A stretch of 7,472 bases of DNA from an uncultured Porphyromonas sp. (GTDB lineage: Bacteria > Bacteroidota > Bacteroidia > Bacteroidales > Porphyromonadaceae), in contig USJF01000059.1 of NCBI GenBank assembly GCA_900554935.1, forward strand, positions 1 to 7,472. Direction: 5' to 3'. The notes beneath the pieces were generated by a model. That model saw only the letters and a program-made list of their open reading frames with translations. It was not told the origin of the DNA and did no database searches. The translations under genes were made by a program, and so were the position numbers. This document shows, in pieces, positions 6,722-7,472 of the stretch; the first letter of the stretch is position 1; the number at the start of each line of letters is the position of its first letter.

Positions 6722-7472
6722 TTATAGTTGGTCGAGTGCTTGCTTTAGGTCGGCAATGATATCCTCAACAGACTCAAGACCTACGGAGAGGCGAACTAGT
6801 CCTTGCGAGATACCTGCTGCGGTGCACTCCTCCTCAGTGTAGGGTGAGTGGGTCATACTGGCAGGGTGCTGAATAAGTGTCTCGGTATCTCCAAGGCTCA
6901 CAGCAATAGAGCAGAGTTGGCAAGCATTGATCAGTTTTTGTCCGGCTGGTTTGCCACCTTTCACCTCAAAAGAGATCATACCACCAGGGAGACGCATATA
7001 TTTATCGGCCATCGCTTTGTACTTAAAACTAGCTAACCCAGGGTACTGTACACTCTCCACCTTGGGGTGAGACTCCAAAAACTCCGCCACCTTCTGAGCA
7101 TTACTTGAGTGGCGATCCATACGGAGGGAGAGGGTCTTCATACCTCGCTCAATGAGGAACGCCTCAAGTGGACCGAGGCAGGCACCTGTGAGGTCCTTCA
7201 CTCCTAGCAATCGTACTTGGGTGATATATTCTGCAGTTCCTACCACAAAACCGGCAATCACATCGCCATGACCATTAAGGTACTTTGTGGCAGAGTGAAC
7301 CACGACATCCACACCGTGCTCGATGGGTCGGCAGAGGTAAGGGGTACAGTAGGTATTATCGGCCACTACTGTGATTCCTTCATGCTCGTGAGCAATCTTT
7401 GCGATCTGCTCAATATCCACCATATCCATGGTAGGATTGGCAGGACTCTCGAAGTAAACCACCTTGGTATTG
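6722..7472 (-). CDS. mgl: L-methionine gamma-lyase, C-terminal part (5' end beyond right edge)
   Basis: Methionine gamma-lyase is a PLP enzyme of the Cys/Met metabolism family (fold type I) that splits L-methionine into methanethiol, 2-oxobutyrate and ammonia; related substrates give hydrogen sulfide. About 249 residues are present of the usual 390-400. The frame is open to the right edge; the GTG at 7462 is an internal valine (NTKVVYFESPANPTM). The PLP-contacting Asp is in ADNTYCTPYL (codon 7360-7358), the Schiff-base Lys in HSATKYLNGHGD (codon 7285-7283), and the substrate-carboxylate Arg in GLVRLSVGLES (codon 6793-6791). GVKDLTGA (Lys at 7198-7196, then Asp) corresponds to the Lys240-Asp241 pair that marks gamma-lyases acting on methionine, favouring this over cystathionine gamma-lyase or synthase. 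The MGL-specific cysteine (Cys116 in Pseudomonas putida) lies outside the window. The gene ends with TAA and its own terminator, so it is separate from the nspC block. Confidence 0.9.
   Translation of the reverse strand, partial: NTKVVYFESPANPTMDMVDIEQIAKIAHEHEGITVVADNTYCTPYLCRPIEHGVDVVVHSATKYLNGHGDVIAGFVVGTAEYITQVRLLGVKDLTGACLGPLEAFLIERGMKTLSLRMDRHSSNAQKVAEFLESHPKVESVQYPGLASFKYKAMADKYMRLPGGMISFEVKGGKPAGQKLINACQLCSIAVSLGDTETLIQHPASMTHSPYTEEECTAAGISQGLVRLSVGLESVEDIIADLKQALDQL

Noticed and set aside
6486..6842. A 118-codon open frame on the plus strand
   Set aside because: Its last third is antisense to the conserved C-terminus of methionine gamma-lyase, it runs through the terminator hairpin, and the remainder matches no family I recognise.

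Overview
The window looks like chromosomal DNA of a Bacteroidales bacterium, most likely in or near Porphyromonas. This is inferred from several things: a methionine gamma-lyase close to the known family, a carboxy(nor)spermidine decarboxylase of the Bacteroidetes type, a secreted GH92 mannosidase, a membrane protein joining HU-like and LysM domains, a TAnnTTTG promoter box, and the lack of clear Shine-Dalgarno sequences. Base composition is moderate, just under half G+C by eye. No rRNA, tRNA, CRISPR array, insertion sequence or phage gene was seen.

All six recognisable genes read on the minus strand. From right to left in transcription order: the 3' part of a methionine gamma-lyase gene (right edge to 6722), followed by a strong hairpin terminator at 6641-6698. 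Then comes a gene-free stretch of about 670 bases (6047-6721) holding the terminator, a run of five dyad-symmetric units spaced exactly 23 bp apart (6287-6401), an 8-bp inverted repeat, and a predicted promoter for the next block. A five-gene block follows: nspC (6046-4844), ftsY (4789-3836), rimO (3836-2541), the HU/LysM membrane-protein gene (2544-1357) and a GH92 alpha-mannosidase gene that runs off the left edge (1360-1).

The block looks like one operon. nspC and ftsY are 54 bases apart with a small hairpin between them. From ftsY onward every junction overlaps, by 1, 4 and 4 bases (TAGTG, ATGA, GTGA), so translation is probably coupled. The roles are mixed: spermidine synthesis, membrane targeting of translating ribosomes (FtsY), modification of ribosomal protein S12 (RimO), a cell-envelope protein that could link cytoplasm and peptidoglycan, and an exported glycan-degrading enzyme. 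The first three share a link to protein synthesis. The last two concern the envelope and exterior.

Nothing here is clearly a new defence or mobile system. The observations most worth checking are the 23-bp periodic dyad array, the HU-transmembrane-LysM architecture, and a secreted mannosidase translationally coupled to housekeeping genes.
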